A DNA stretch of 64,000 bases. Origin: Euptelea pleiosperma. Taxonomy: Eukaryota; Streptophyta; Magnoliopsida; Ranunculales; Eupteleaceae. Of this stretch, positions 1 to 13,182 are shown piece by piece (positions within the stretch are counted from its first letter, which is position 1; the number at the start of each line of letters is the position of its first letter). The notes below the pieces were generated by a model, which was not told the origin of the DNA, made no database searches, and saw only the letters and a list, made by a program, of their open reading frames with translations. The stretch lies in contig JASUTR010000103.1 of NCBI GenBank assembly GCA_035048495.1, positions 186,001-250,000 on the forward strand, in the 5' to 3' direction. A program made the position numbers and the translations under genes.

Positions 1-336
1 GGAACAAGATTCGGGATAGGCGAAACAAGTTAGCTCCATCCGTGCGTCAACGTCTCAAATTGGACTCAATTTGTCTGTTACATTCCGAAGCCTATAACTT
101 GTGACTTTTTCGCAATCGGACCTCGTAATTGAACTCAAACTCTTCCATTATTATTGTTTCAACACATTTGAAGTATTGGAACAAGATTCGGGTTAGGCGA
201 AACAAGTTAGCTCCAACCGTGCGTCAACGTCTCAAATTGGACTCAGTTTGTGTGTTACATTCCGAAGACTATAACTTGTGACTTTTTCGCAACCGAACCT
301 TGTAATTAGACTCGAATTCTTCCATTACTATTGTTT

Positions 337-355
337 CAACACATTTGAAGTGTTG
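337..355. repeat. Dyad 1, example copy (CAACAC...GTGTTG)
   Basis: A perfect 6-bp inverted repeat, CAACAC (337-342) and GTGTTG (350-355), around the 7-base ATTTGAA spacer. With one mismatch the arms extend to 9 bp. It is kept in monomers with GTGTTGG, weakened in the GTATTGG class by one change, and mostly lost in the CAACAAATTTGAAGCATTTG class. One example is annotated; the site recurs once per monomer. Confidence 0.8.
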
Positions 356-362
356 GAACAAG

Positions 363-379
363 ATTCGGGACAGTCGAAA
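363..379. repeat. Dyad 2 / CENP-B-box-like site, example copy
   Basis: TTCG (364-367) and CGAA (375-378) form a dyad around GGACAGT, eight bases after dyad 1. Written against the mammalian CENP-B box (NTTCGNNNNANNCGGGN), this site has TTCG, A and CG in the right places and differs only in the last two essential bases (AA for GG), 7 of 9. The GGGATAGGCGAAA variant matches equally well; the TTTATGACTGTCGAAA and CGTGACAGTCAAAA variants do not. A CENP-B-like function in plants is not established, so this is a resemblance only. Confidence 0.45.
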
Positions 380-3060
380 CAAGTTAGCTCCATTCGTGCG
401 TGAACGTTTCAAATTAGACTCAGTTTGTGTGTTACATTCCGAGGCCTATAACTTGTGACTTTTTCGTAACCGGACCTCGTAATTAGACTCGAATTCTACC
501 ATTACAATTGTTTCAACACAATTGAAGTGTTGGAACAAGATTTATCACTGTCAAAACAAGTTAGCTCCATCCGTTCGTCAACGTCTCAAATTGGACTCAG
601 TTTGTATGTTACATTCCGAAGCCTATAACTTGTGAATTTTTCGCAACCGAACCTCGTAATTAGACTCGAATTCTTCCATTACTATTGTTTCAACACATTT
701 GAAGTGTTGGAACAAGATTTGGGACAGTCGAAACAAGTTAGCTCCATCCGTGCGTGAACGTCTCAAATTGGACTCAGTTTGTGTGTTACATTCCGAAGCC
801 TATAACTTGTGACGTTTTCGCAACCGGACCTCGTAATTAGACTCGAATTCTTCCATTACAATTGTTTCAACAAATTTGAAGTGTTTGAACAAGATTTATG
901 ACTGTCGAAACAAGTTAGCTCCTTCCGTGCGTCAACGTCTCAAATTGGACTCAGTTTGTGTGTTACAATCCAAAGCCTATAACTTGTGACTTTTTCGCAA
1001 CCGGACCTCTTAATTGGACTCAAACTCTACCATTACTATTGTTGCAACACATTTCAAGTGTTGAAACAAGATTCGTGACAGTCAAAACAAGTTAGCTCCA
1101 TCCGTGCATCAACGTCTCAAATTGGACTCAGTTTGTGTGTTACATTCCGAAGCCTATAACTTGTGACTTTTTCGCAATCGGACCTCGTAATTGAACTCAA
1201 ACTCTTCCATTATTATTGTTTCAACACATTTGAAGTATTGGAACAAGATTCGGGTTAGGCGAAACAAGTTAGCTCCATCCGTGCGTCAACGTCTCAAATT
1301 GGATTCAGTTTGTGTGTTACATTCCGAAGCCTATAACTTGTGACTTTTTCGCAACCGGACCTCGTAATTAGACTCAAACTCTTCCATTACTATTGTTGCA
1401 ACACATTTGAAGTGTTGAAACAAGATTCCTGACAGTCAAAACAAGTTAGCTCCTTCCGTGCGTCAACGTCTCAAATTGGACTGAGTTTGTGTGTTACATT
1501 CCGAAGCCTATAACTTGTGACTTTTTCGCAACCGGACCTCGTAATTGGACTCAAACTCTTCCATTATTATTGTTTCAACACATTTGAAGTATTGGAACAA
1601 GATTCGGGATAGGCGAAACAAGTTAGCTCCATCTGTGCGTCAACGTCTGAAATTGGATTCAGTTTGTGTGTTACATTCCGAAGCCTATAACTTGTGACTT
1701 TTTCGCAACCGGACCTCGTAATTGGACTCAAACTCTTCCATTACTATTGTTGCAACACATTTGAAGTATTGAAACAATATTCGTAGCAGTCAAAACAAGT
1801 TAGCTCCATCCGTGCGTCAACGTCTCAAATTGGACTCAGTTTGTGTGTTACATTCCGAAGCCTATAACTTGTGACTTTTTCGCAATCGGACCTCGTAATT
1901 GGACTCAAACTCTTCCATTATTATTGTTTCAACACATTTGAAGTATTGGAACAAGATTCGCGATAGGCGAAACAAGTTAGCTCCATCCGTGCGTCAACGT
2001 CTCAAATTGGACTCAATTTGTCTGTTACATTCCGAAGCCTATAACTTGTGACTTTTTCGCAACCGAACCTCGTAATTAGACTCAAATTCTTCCATTACTA
2101 TTGTTTCAACACATTTGAAGTGTTGGAATAAGATTCGGGACAGTCGAAAGAAGTTAGCTCCATCCGTGCGTCAACGTCTCAAATTGGACTCAGTTTGTGT
2201 GTTACATTCTGAAGCCTATAACTTGTGACTTTTTCGCAACCGGACCTCGTAATTAGACTCGAATTCTTCCATTACTGTTGTTACAGCACATTTGAAGTGT
2301 TGGAACAAGATTCGGGACAGTCGAAACAAGTTAGCTCCATCCGTGCGTCAACGTCTCATATTGGACTCAGTTTGTGTGCTACATTCCGAAGCCTATAACT
2401 TGTGACTTTTTCACAACCGGACCTCGTAATTAGACTCGAATTCTTCCATTACAATTGTTTCAACAAATTTTAAGTGTTGAAACAAGATTCGTGACAGTCA
2501 AAACAAGTTAGCTCCATCCGTGCTTCAACGTCTCAAATTGGACTCAGTTTGTGTGTTACATTCCGAAGCCTATAACTTGTGACTTTTTCGCAATCGGACC
2601 TCGTAATTGGACTCAAACTCTTCCATTATTATTCTTTCAACACATTTGAAGTATTGTAACAAGATTCGGGATAGGAGATACAAGTTAGCTCCATCCGTGC
2701 GTCAACGTCTCAAATTGGACTCAGTTTGTGTGTTACATTCCGAAGCCTATAACTTGTGACTTTTTCGCAATCGGACCTCGTAATTGGACTCAAACTCTTC
2801 CATTATTATTGTTTCAACACATTTGAAGTATTCGAACAAGATTCGGGATAGGAGAAAAAAGTTAGCTTCATCCGTGCGTCAACGTCTCAAATTGGACTCA
2901 GTTTGTGTGTTACATTCCGAAGCCTATAACTTGTGACTTTTTCGCAATCGGACCTCGTAATTGATCTCAAACTCTTCCATTATTATTGTTTCAACACATT
3001 TGAAGTATTGGAACAAGATTCGGGATAGGCGAAACAAGTTAGCTCCATCCGTGCGTCAAC

Positions 3061-3414
3061 GTCTGAAATTGGATTCAGTTTGTGTGTTACATTCCGAAGC
3101 CTATAACTTGTGACTTTTTCGCAACCGGACCTCGTAATTGGACTCAAACTCTTCCATTACTATTGTTGCAACACATTTGAAGTATTGAAACAATATTCGT
3201 AGCAGTCAAAACAAGTTAGCTCCATCCGTGCGTCAACGGCTGAAATTGGATTCAGTTTGTGTGTTACATTCCGAAGCCTATAACTTGTGACTTTTTCGCA
3301 ACCGGACCTCGTAATTGGACTCAAACTCTTCCATTACTATTGTTGCAACACATTTGAAGTATTGAAACAATATTCGTAGCAGTCAAAACAAGTTAGCTCC
3401 ATCCGTGCGTCAAC
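3061..3414 (+). repeat. Single-monomer tandem duplication
   Basis: Two consecutive 177-bp monomers (3061-3237 and 3238-3414) share the rare CTGAAATTGGATTCAG variant and the TATTCGTAGCAGTCAAAAC variant. They appear to differ only near the start of the second copy (CGGC in place of CGTC, about 3238). Neighbouring monomers elsewhere in the array normally belong to different variant classes, so this pair is a recent one-unit duplication. Confidence 0.8.
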
Positions 3415-5773
3415 GTCTCAAATTGGACTCAATTTGTCTGTTACATTCCGAAGCCTATAACTTGTGACTTTTTAGCAACCGAACCTCGTAATTAGACTCA
3501 AATTCTTCCATTACTATTGTTTCAACACATTTGAAGTGTTGGAATAAGATTCGGGACAGTCGAAAGAAGTTAGCTCCATCCGTGCGTCAATGTCTCAAAT
3601 TGGACTCAGTTTGTGTGTTACATTCTGAAGCCTATAACTTGTGACTTTTTCGCAACCGGACCTCGTAATTAAACTCGAATTCTTCCATTACTATTGTTAC
3701 AGCACATTTGAAGTGTTGGAACAAGATTCGGGACAGTCGAAACAAGTTAGCTCCATCCGTGCGTCAACGTCTCATATTGGACTCAGTTTGTGTACTACAT
3801 TCCGAAGCCTATAACTTGTGACTTTTTCACAACCGGACCTCGTAATTAGACTCGAATTCTTCCATTACAATTGTTTCAACAAATTTGAAGTGTTGAAACA
3901 AGATTCGTGACAGTCAAAACAAGTTAGCTCCATCCGTGCGTCAACGTCTCAAATTGGACTCAGTTTGTGTGTTACATTCCGAAGCCTATAACTTGTGACT
4001 TTTTCGCAATCGGACCTCGTAATTGAACTCAAACTCTTCCATTATTATTGTTTCAACACATTTGAAGTATTGGAACAAGATTCGGGTTAGGCGAAACAAG
4101 TTAGCTCCATCCGTGCGTCAACGTCTCAAATTGGATTCAGTTTGTGTGTTACATTCTGAAGCCTATAACTTGTGACTTTTTCGCAACCGGACCTCATAAT
4201 TGGACTCAAACTCTACCATTACTATTGTTGCAACACATTTGAAGTGTTGAAACAAGATTCGTGACAGTTAAAACAAGTTAGCTCCATCCGTGCGTCAACG
4301 TCTCAAATTGGACTCAGTTTGTGTTACATTCCGAAGCCTATAACTCGTGACTTTTTCGCAACCGGACCTCGTAATTAGACTCGAATTCTTCTATTACAAT
4401 TGTTTCAACAAATTTGAAGTGTTTGAATAAGATTTATGACTGTCGAAACAAGTTAGCTCCATCCGTGCGTGAACATCTTAAATTGGACTCAGTTTGTGTG
4501 TTACATTCCGAAGCCTATAACTTGTGACTTTTTCGCAACCGGACCTCGTAATTGGACTCAAACTCTTCCATTACTATTGTTGCAACACATTTGAAGTATT
4601 GAAACAATATTCGTAGCAGTCAAAACAAGTTAGCTCCATCCGTGCGTCAACGTCTCAAATTGGACTCAATTTGTCTGTTACATTCCGAAGCCTATAACTT
4701 GTGACTTTTTAGCAACCGAACCTCGTAATTAGACTCAAATTCTTCCATTACTATTGTTTCAACACATTTGAAGTGTTGGAATAAGATTCGGGACAGTCGA
4801 AAGAAGTTAGCTCCATCCGTGCGTCAATGTCTCAAATTGGACTCAGTTTGTGTGTTACATTCTGAAGCCTATAACTTGTGACTTTTTCGCAACCGGACCT
4901 CGTAATTAAACTCGAATTCTTCCATTACTATTGTTACAGCACATTTGAAGTGTTGGAACAAGATTCGGGACAGTCGAAACAAGTTAGCTCCATCCGTGCG
5001 TCAACGTCTCATATTGGACTCAGTTTGTGTACTACATTCCGAAGCCTATAACTTGTGACTTTTTCACAACCGGACCTCGTAATTAGACTCGAATTCTTCC
5101 ATTACAATTGTTTCAACAAATTTGAAGTGTTGAAACAAGATTCGTGACAGTCAAAACAAGTTAGCTCCATCCGTACGTCAACGTCTCAAATTGGACTCAG
5201 TTTGTGTGTTACATTCCGAAGCCTATAACTTGTGACTTTTTCGCAATCGGACCTCGTAATTGAACTCAAACTCTTCCATTATTATTGTTTCAACACATTT
5301 GAAGTATTGGAACAAGATTCGGGTTAGGCGAAACAAGTTAGCTCCATCCGTGCGTCAACGTCTCAAATTGGATTCAGTTTGTGTGTTACATTCTGAAGCC
5401 TATAACTTGTGACTTTTTCACAACCGGACCTCATAATTGGACTCAAACTCTACCATTACTATTGTTGCAACACATTTGAAGTGTTGAAACAAGATTCGTG
5501 ACAGTTAAAACAAGTTAGCTCCATCCGTGCGTCAACGTCTCAAATTGGACTCAGTTTGTGTTACATTCCGAAGCCTATAACTCGTGACTTTTTCGCAACC
5601 GGACCTCGTAATTAGACTCGAATTCTTCTATTACAATTGTTTCAACAAATTTGAAGTGTTTGAATAAGATTTATGACTGTCGAAACAAGTTAGCTCCATC
5701 CGTGCGTGAACATCTTAAATTGGACTCAGTTTGTGTGTTACATTCCGAAGCCTATAACTTGTGACTTTTTCGC
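3252..5773 (+). repeat. 7-monomer tandem duplication, unit 1237 bp
   Basis: Two copies, about 3252-4488 and 4489-5725, with identity running on to about 5773. The offset of 1237 bp equals 7 x 177 minus 2, because each copy holds one 175-bp monomer with the GT deletion (4319, 5557). Rare markers recur exactly one unit apart: TCGTAGC at 3374 and 4611, GTGTACTACATT, and GAACATCTTAAATT. Only a few differences are visible, for example CCGTACGTC near 5172 against CCGTGCGTC near 3935, and a CG-to-CA change in the TTTTTCGC block near 5418. Confidence 0.88.
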
Positions 5774-7518
5774 AATCGGACCTCGTAATTGGACTCAAAC
5801 TCTTCCATTATTATTCTTTCAACACATTTGAAGTATTGGAACAAGATTCGGGATAGGAGATACAAGTTAGCTCCATCCGTGCGTCAACGTCTCAAATTGG
5901 ACTCAGTTTGTGTGTTACATTCCGAAGCCTATAACTTGTGACTTTTTCGCAATCGAACCTCGTAATTGAACTCAAACTCTTCCATTATTATTGTTTCAAC
6001 ACATTTGAAGTATTGGAACAAGATTCGGGATAGGCGAAACAAGTTAGCTCCATCCGTGCGTCAACGTCTGAAATTGGATTCAGTTTGTGTGTTACATTCC
6101 GAAGCCTATAACTTGTGACTTTTTCGCAACCGGACCTCGTAATTGGACTCAAACTCTTCCATTACTATTGTTGCAACACATTTGAAGTATTGAAACAATA
6201 TTCGTAGCAGTCAAAACAAGTTAGCTCCATCCGTGCGTCAACGTCTCAAATTGGACTCAGTTTGTGTGTTACATTCCGAAGCCTATAACTTGTGACTTTT
6301 TCGCAATCGGACCTCGTAATTGGACTCAAACTCTTCCATTATTATTGTTTCAACACATTTGAAGTATTGGAACAAGATTCGCGATAGGCGAAACAAGTTA
6401 GCTCCATCCGTGCGTCAACGTCTCAAATTGGACTCAATTTGTCTGTTACATTCCGAAGCCTATAACTTGTGACTTTTTCGCAACCGAACCTCGTAATTAG
6501 ACTCAAATTCTTCCATTACTATTGTTTCAACACATTTGAAGTGTTGGAATAAGATTCGGGACAGTCGAAAGAAGTTAGCTCCATCCGTGCGTCAACGTCT
6601 CAAATTGGACTCAGTTTGTGTGTTACATTCTGAAGCCTATAACTTGTGACTTTTTCGCAACCGGACCTCGTAATTAAACTTGAATTCTTCCATTACTGTT
6701 GTTACAGCACATTTGAAGTGTTGTAACAAGATTCGGGACAGTCGAAACAAGTTAGCTCCATCCGTGCGTCAACGTCTCATATTGGACTCAGTTTGTGTGC
6801 TACATTCCGAAGCCTATAACTTGTGACTTTTTCACAACCGGACCTCGTAATTAGACTCGAATTCTTCCATTACAATTGTTTCAACAAATTTGAAGTGTTG
6901 AAACAAGATTCGTGACAGTCAAAACAAGTTAGCTCCATCCGTGCTTCAACGTCTCAAATTGGACTCAGTTTGTGTGTTACATTCCGAAGCCTATAACTTG
7001 TGACTTTTTCGCAATCGGACCTCGTAATTGGACTCAAACTCTTCCATTATTATTCTTTCAACACATTTGAAGTATTGTAACAAGATTCGGGATAGGAGAT
7101 ACATGTTAGCTCCATCCGTGCGTCAACGTCTCAAATTGGACTCAGTTTGTGTGTTACATTCCGAAGCCTATAACTTGTGACTTTTTCGCAATCGGACCTC
7201 GTAATTGAACTCAAACTCTTCCATTATTATTGTTTCAACACATTTGAAGTATTGGAACAAGATTCGGGATAGGCGAAACAAGTTAGCTCCATCCGTGCGT
7301 CAACGTCTCAAATTGGACTCAATTTGTCTGTTACATTCCGAAGCCTATAACTTGTGACTTTTTCGCAATCGGACCTCGTAATTGAACTCAAACTCTTCCA
7401 TTATTATTGTTTCAACACATTTGAAGTATTGGAACAAGATTCGGGTTAGGCGAAACAAGTTAGCTCCAACCGTGCGTCAACGTCTCAAATTGGACTCAGT
7501 TTGTGTGTTACATTCCGA

Positions 7519-10350
7519 AGACTATAACTTGTGACTTTTTCGCAACCGAACCTTGTAATTAGACTCGAATTCTTCCATTACTATTGTTTCAACACATTTG
7601 AAGTGTTGGAACAAGATTCGGGACAGTCGAAACAAGTTAGCTCCATTCGTGCGTGAACGTTTCAAATTAGACTCAGTTTGTGTGTTACATTCCGAGGCCT
7701 ATAACTTGTGACTTTTTCGTAACCGGACCTCGTAATTAGACTCGAATTCTACCATTACAATTGTTTCAACACAATTGAAGTGTTGGAACAAGATTTATCA
7801 CTGTCAAAACAAGTTAGCTCCATCCGTTCGTCAACGTCTCAAATTGGACTCAGTTTGTATGTTACATTCCGAAGCCTATAACTTGTGAATTTTTCGCAAC
7901 CGAACCTCGTAATTAGACTCGAATTCTTCCATTACTATTGTTTCAACACATTTGAAGTGTTGGAACAAGATTTGGGACAGTCGAAACAAGTTAGCTCCAT
8001 CCGTGCGTGAACGTCTCAAATTGGACTCAGTTTGTGTGTTACATTCCGAAGCCTATAACTTGTGACGTTTTCGCAACCGGACCTCGTAATTAGACTCGAA
8101 TTCTTCCATTACAATTGTTTCAACAAATTTGAAGTGTTTGAACAAGATTTATGACTGTCGAAACAAGTTAGCTCCTTCCGTGCGTCAACGTCTCAAATTG
8201 GACTCAGTTTGTGTGTTACAATCCAAAGCCTATAACTTGTGACTTTTTCGCAACCGGACCTCTTAATTGGACTCAAACTCTACCATTACTATTGTTGCAA
8301 CACATTTCAAGTGTTGAAACAAGATTCGTGACAGTCAAAACAAGTTAGCTCCATCCGTGCATCAACGTCTCAAATTGGACTCAGTTTGTGTGTTACATTC
8401 CGAAGCCTATAACTTGTGACTTTTTCGCAATCGGACCTCGTAATTGAACTCAAACTCTTCCATTATTATTGTTTCAACACATTTGAAGTATTGGAACAAG
8501 ATTCGGGTTAGGCGAAACAAGTTAGCTCCATCCGTGCGTCAACGTCTCAAATTGGATTCAGTTTGTGTGTTACATTCCGAAGCCTATAACTTGTGACTTT
8601 TTCGCAACCGGACCTCGTAATTAGACTCAAACTCTTCCATTACTATTGTTGCAACACATTTGAAGTGTTGAAACAAGATTCCTGACAGTCAAAACAAGTT
8701 AGCTCCTTCCGTGCGTCAACGTCTCAAATTGGACTGAGTTTGTGTGTTACATTCCGAAGCCTATAACTTGTGACTTTTTCGCAACCGGACCTCGTAATTG
8801 GACTCAAACTCTTCCATTATTATTGTTTCAACACATTTGAAGTATTGGAACAAGATTCGGGATAGGCGAAACAAGTTAGCTCCATCCGTGCGTCAACGTC
8901 TCAAATTGGACTCAGTTTGTGTGTTACATTCCGAAGCCTATAACTTGTGACTTTTTCGCAACCGAACCTGGTAATTAGACTCGAATTCTTCCATTACTAT
9001 TGTTTCAACACATTTGAAGTGTTGGAACAAGATTCGTGACAGTCGAAACAAGTTAGCTCCATCCGTGCGTGAACGTTTCAAATTAGACTCAGTTTGTGTG
9101 TTACATTCCGAGGCCTATAACTTGTGACTTTTTCGCAACCGGACCTCGTAATTAGACTCGAATTCTTCCATTACAATTGTTTCAACACAATTGAAGTGTT
9201 GGAACAAGATTTATCACTGTCGAAACAAGTTAGCTCCATCCGTTCGTCAACGTCTCAAATTGGACTCAATTTGTATGTTACATTCCGAAGCCTATAACTT
9301 GTGACTTTTTCGCAACCGAACCTCGTAATTAGACTCGAATTCTTCCATTACTATTGTTTCAACACATTTGAAGTGTTGGAACAAGATTTGGGACAGTCGA
9401 AACAAGTTAGCTCCATCCATGCGTGAACGTCTCAAATTGGACTCAGTTTGTGTGTTACATTCCGAAGCCTATAACTTGTGACTTTTTCGCAACCGGACCT
9501 CGTAATTAGACTCGAATTCTTCCATTACAATTGTTTCAACAAATTTGAAGTGTTTGAACAAGATTTATGACTGTCGAAACAAGTTAGCTCCTTCCGTGCG
9601 TCAACGTCTCAAATTGGACTCAGTTTGTGTGTTACAATCCGAAGCCTATAACTTGTGACTTTTTCGCAATCGGACCTCGTAATTGGACTCAAACTCTTCC
9701 ATTATTATTGTTTCAACACATTTGAAGTATTGGAACAAGATTCGGGATAGAAGAAACAAGTTAGCTCCATCCGTGCGTCAACGTCTCCAATTGGACTCAG
9801 TTTGTGTGTTACATTCCGAAGCCTATAACTTGTGACTTTTTCGCAATCGGACCTCGTAATTGAACTCAAACTCTTCTATTATTCTTGTTTCAACACATTT
9901 GAAGTATGGGAACAAGATTCGGGTTAGGCGAAACAAGTTAGCTCCATCCGTGCGTCAACGTCTCATATTGGACTCAGTTTGAGTGCTACATTCCGAAGCC
10001 TATAACTTGTGACTTTTTCGCAACCGGACCTCGTAATTAGACTCGAATTCTTCCATTACAATTGTTTCAACACATTTGAAGTGTTGGAACAAGATTTATC
10101 ACTGTCGAAACAAGTTAGCTCCATCCGTGCGTCAACGTCTCAAATTGGACTCAGTTTGTATGTTACATTCCGAAGCCTATAACTTGTGACTTTTTCGCAA
10201 CCGAACCTCGTAATTAGACTCGAATTCTTCCATTACTATTGTTTCAACACATTTGAAGTGTTGGAACAAGATTTGGGACAGTCGAAACAAGTTAGCTCCA
10301 TCCGTGCGTGAACGTCTCAAATTGGACTCAGTTTGTGTGTTACATTCCGA
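7519..10350 (+). repeat. 16-mer HOR, unit 1 (2832 bp)
   Basis: Sixteen 177-bp monomers (16 x 177 = 2832). The unit start is set by the rare AGACTATAAC variant (the usual reading is GCCTATAAC), which recurs at 7519, 10351, 13183 and 16015. Similarity to the later units begins only near 7496. Upstream, the sequence instead follows the 1-265 pattern. Within the unit EcoRI-bearing (CTCGAATTC) and EcoRI-lacking (CTCAAACTC) monomers alternate in a fixed order. Unit-specific change: TCTTCTATTATTC near 9875 where later units read TCTTCCATTATTC. Confidence 0.93.
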
Positions 10351-13182
10351 AGACTATAACTTGTGACTTTTTCGCAACCGAACCTTGTAATTAGACTCGA
10401 ATTCTTCCATTACTATTGTTTCAACACATTTGAAGTGTTGGAACAAGATTCGGGACAGTCGAAACAAGTTAGCTCCATTCGTGCGTGAACGTTTCAAATT
10501 AGACTCAGTTTGTGTGTTACATTCCGAGGCCTATAACTTGTGACTTTTTCGTAACCGGACCTCGTAATTAGACTCGAATTCTACCATTACAATTGTTTCA
10601 ACACAATTGAAGTGTTGGAACAAGATTTATCACTGTCAAAACAAGTTAGCTCCATCCGTTCGTCAACGTCTCAAATTGGACTCAGTTTGTATGTTACATT
10701 CCGAAGCCTATAACTTGTGAATTTTTCGCAACCGAACCTCGTAATTAGACTCGAATTCTTCCATTACTATTGTTTCAACACATTTGAAGTGTTGGAACAA
10801 GATTTGGGACAGTCGAAACAAGTTAGCTCCATCCGTGCGTGAACGTCTCAAATTGGACTCAGTTTGTGTGTTACATTCCGAAGCCTATAACTTGTGACGT
10901 TTTCGCAACCGGACCTCGTAATTAGACTCGAATTCTTCCATTACAATTGTTTCAACAAATTTGAAGTGTTTGAACAAGATTTATGACTGTCGAAACAAGT
11001 TAGCTCCTTCCGTGCGTCAACGTCTCAAATTGGACTCAGTTTGTGTGTTACAATCCAAAGCCTATAACTTGTGACTTTTTCGCAACCGGACCTCTTAATT
11101 GGACTCAAACTCTACCATTACTATTGTTGCAACACATTTCAAGTGTTGAAACAAGATTCGTGACAGTCAAAACAAGTTAGCTCCATCCGTGCATCAACGT
11201 CTCAAATTGGACTCAGTTTGTGTGTTACATTCCGAAGCCTATAACTTGTGACTTTTTCGCAATCGGACCTCGTAATTGAACTCAAACTCTTCCATTATTA
11301 TTGTTTCAACACATTTGAAGTATTGGAACAAGATTCGGGTTAGGCGAAACAAGTTAGCTCCATCCGTGCGTCAACGTCTCAAATTGGATTCAGTTTGTGT
11401 GTTACATTCCGAAGCCTATAACTTGTGACTTTTTCGCAACCGGACCTCGTAATTAGACTCAAACTCTTCCATTACTATTGTTGCAACACATTTGAAGTGT
11501 TGAAACAAGATTCCTGACAGTCAAAACAAGTTAGCTCCTTCCGTGCGTCAACGTCTCAAATTGGACTGAGTTTGTGTGTTACATTCCGAAGCCTATAACT
11601 TGTGACTTTTTCGCAACCGGACCTCGTAATTGGACTCAAACTCTTCCATTATTATTGTTTCAACACATTTGAAGTATTGGAACAAGATTCGGGATAGGCG
11701 AAACAAGTTAGCTCCATCCGTGCGTCAACGTCTCAAATTGGACTCAGTTTGTGTGTTACATTCCGAAGCCTATAACTTGTGACTTTTTCGCAACCGAACC
11801 TGGTAATTAGACTCGAATTCTTCCATTACTATTGTTTCAACACATTTGAAGTGTTGGAACAAGATTCGTGACAGTCGAAACAAGTTAGCTCCATCCGTGC
11901 GTGAACGTTTCAAATTAGACTCAGTTTGTGTGTTACATTCCGAGGCCTATAACTTGTGACTTTTTCGCAACCGGACCTCGTAATTAGACTCGAATTCTTC
12001 CATTACAATTGTTTCAACACAATTGAAGTGTTGGAACAAGATTTATCACTGTCGAAACAAGTTAGCTCCATCCGTTCGTCAACGTCTCAAATTGGACTCA
12101 ATTTGTATGTTACATTCCGAAGCCTATAACTTGTGACTTTTTCGCAACCGAACCTCGTAATTAGACTCGAATTCTTCCATTACTATTGTTTCAACACATT
12201 TGAAGTGTTGGAACAAGATTTGGGACAGTCGAAACAAGTTAGCTCCATCCATGCGTGAACGTCTCAAATTGGACTCAGTTTGTGTGTTACATTCCGAAGC
12301 CTATAACTTGTGACTTTTTCGCAACCGGACCTCGTAATTAGACTCGAATTCTTCCATTACAATTGTTTCAACAAATTTGAAGTGTTTGAACAAGATTTAT
12401 GACTGTCAAAACAAGTTAGCTCCTTCCGTGCGTCAACGTCTCAAATTGGACTCAGTTTGTGTGTTACAATCCGAAGCCTATAACTTGTGACTTTTTCGCA
12501 ATCGGACCTCGTAATTGGACTCAAACTCTTCCATTATTATTGTTTCAACACATTTGAAGTATTGGAACAAGATTCGGGATAGAAGAAACAAGTTAGCTCC
12601 ATCCGTGCGTCAACGTCTCCAATTGGACTCAGTTTGTGTGTTACATTCCGAAGCCTATAACTTGTGACTTTTTCGCAATCGGACCTCGTAATTGAACTCA
12701 AACTCTTCCATTATTCTTGTTTCAACACATTTGAAGTATGGGAACAAGATTCGGGTTAGGCGAAACAAGTTAGCTCCATCCGTGCGTCAACGTCTCATAT
12801 TGGACTCAGTTTGAGTGCTACATTCCGAAGCCTATAACTTGTGACTTTTTCGCAACCGGACCTCGTAATTAGACTCGAATTCTTCCATTACAATTGTTTC
12901 AACACATTTGAAGTGTTGGAACAAGATTTATCACTGTCGAAACAAGTTAGCTCCATCCGTGCGTCAACGTCTCAAATTGGACTCAGTTTGTATGTTACAT
13001 TCCGAAGCCTATAACTTGTGACTTTTTCGCAACCGAACCTCGTAATTAGACTCGAATTCTTCCATTACTATTGTTTCAACACATTTGAAGTGTTGGAACA
13101 AGATTTGGGACAGTCGAAACAAGTTAGCTCCATCCGTGCGTGAACGTCTCAAATTGGACTCAGTTTGTGTGTTACATTCCGA
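10351..13182 (+). repeat. 16-mer HOR, unit 2 (2832 bp)
   Basis: Same monomer order as unit 1 at an offset of 2832 bp. It shares the variants GTGCATCAACG (near 11191) and CAGTTTGTATGTT (near 10685) with unit 1. A private change is ACTGTCAAAAC near 12402, where the other units have ACTGTCGAAAC (a CpG transition). No length change is seen relative to unit 1. Confidence 0.93.

Larger units (their letters stand above)
1..7495 (+). repeat. Mosaic satellite domain with nested duplications
   Basis: About 42 monomers without a single regular higher-order period. Bases 1-1631 match 7254-8884 (offset 7253 bp, 41 monomers less two GT deletions). Bases about 1632-2830 recur at about 6053-7250 (offset 4421 bp, 25 monomers less 4 bp), shown by shared rare variants: the TCGTAGCAGT variant at 1781 and 6202, and CGATAGGCGA at 1961 and 6382. 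Between them lies a 7-monomer tandem duplication. The domain looks like layered segmental duplication of monomer blocks. Confidence 0.85.
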
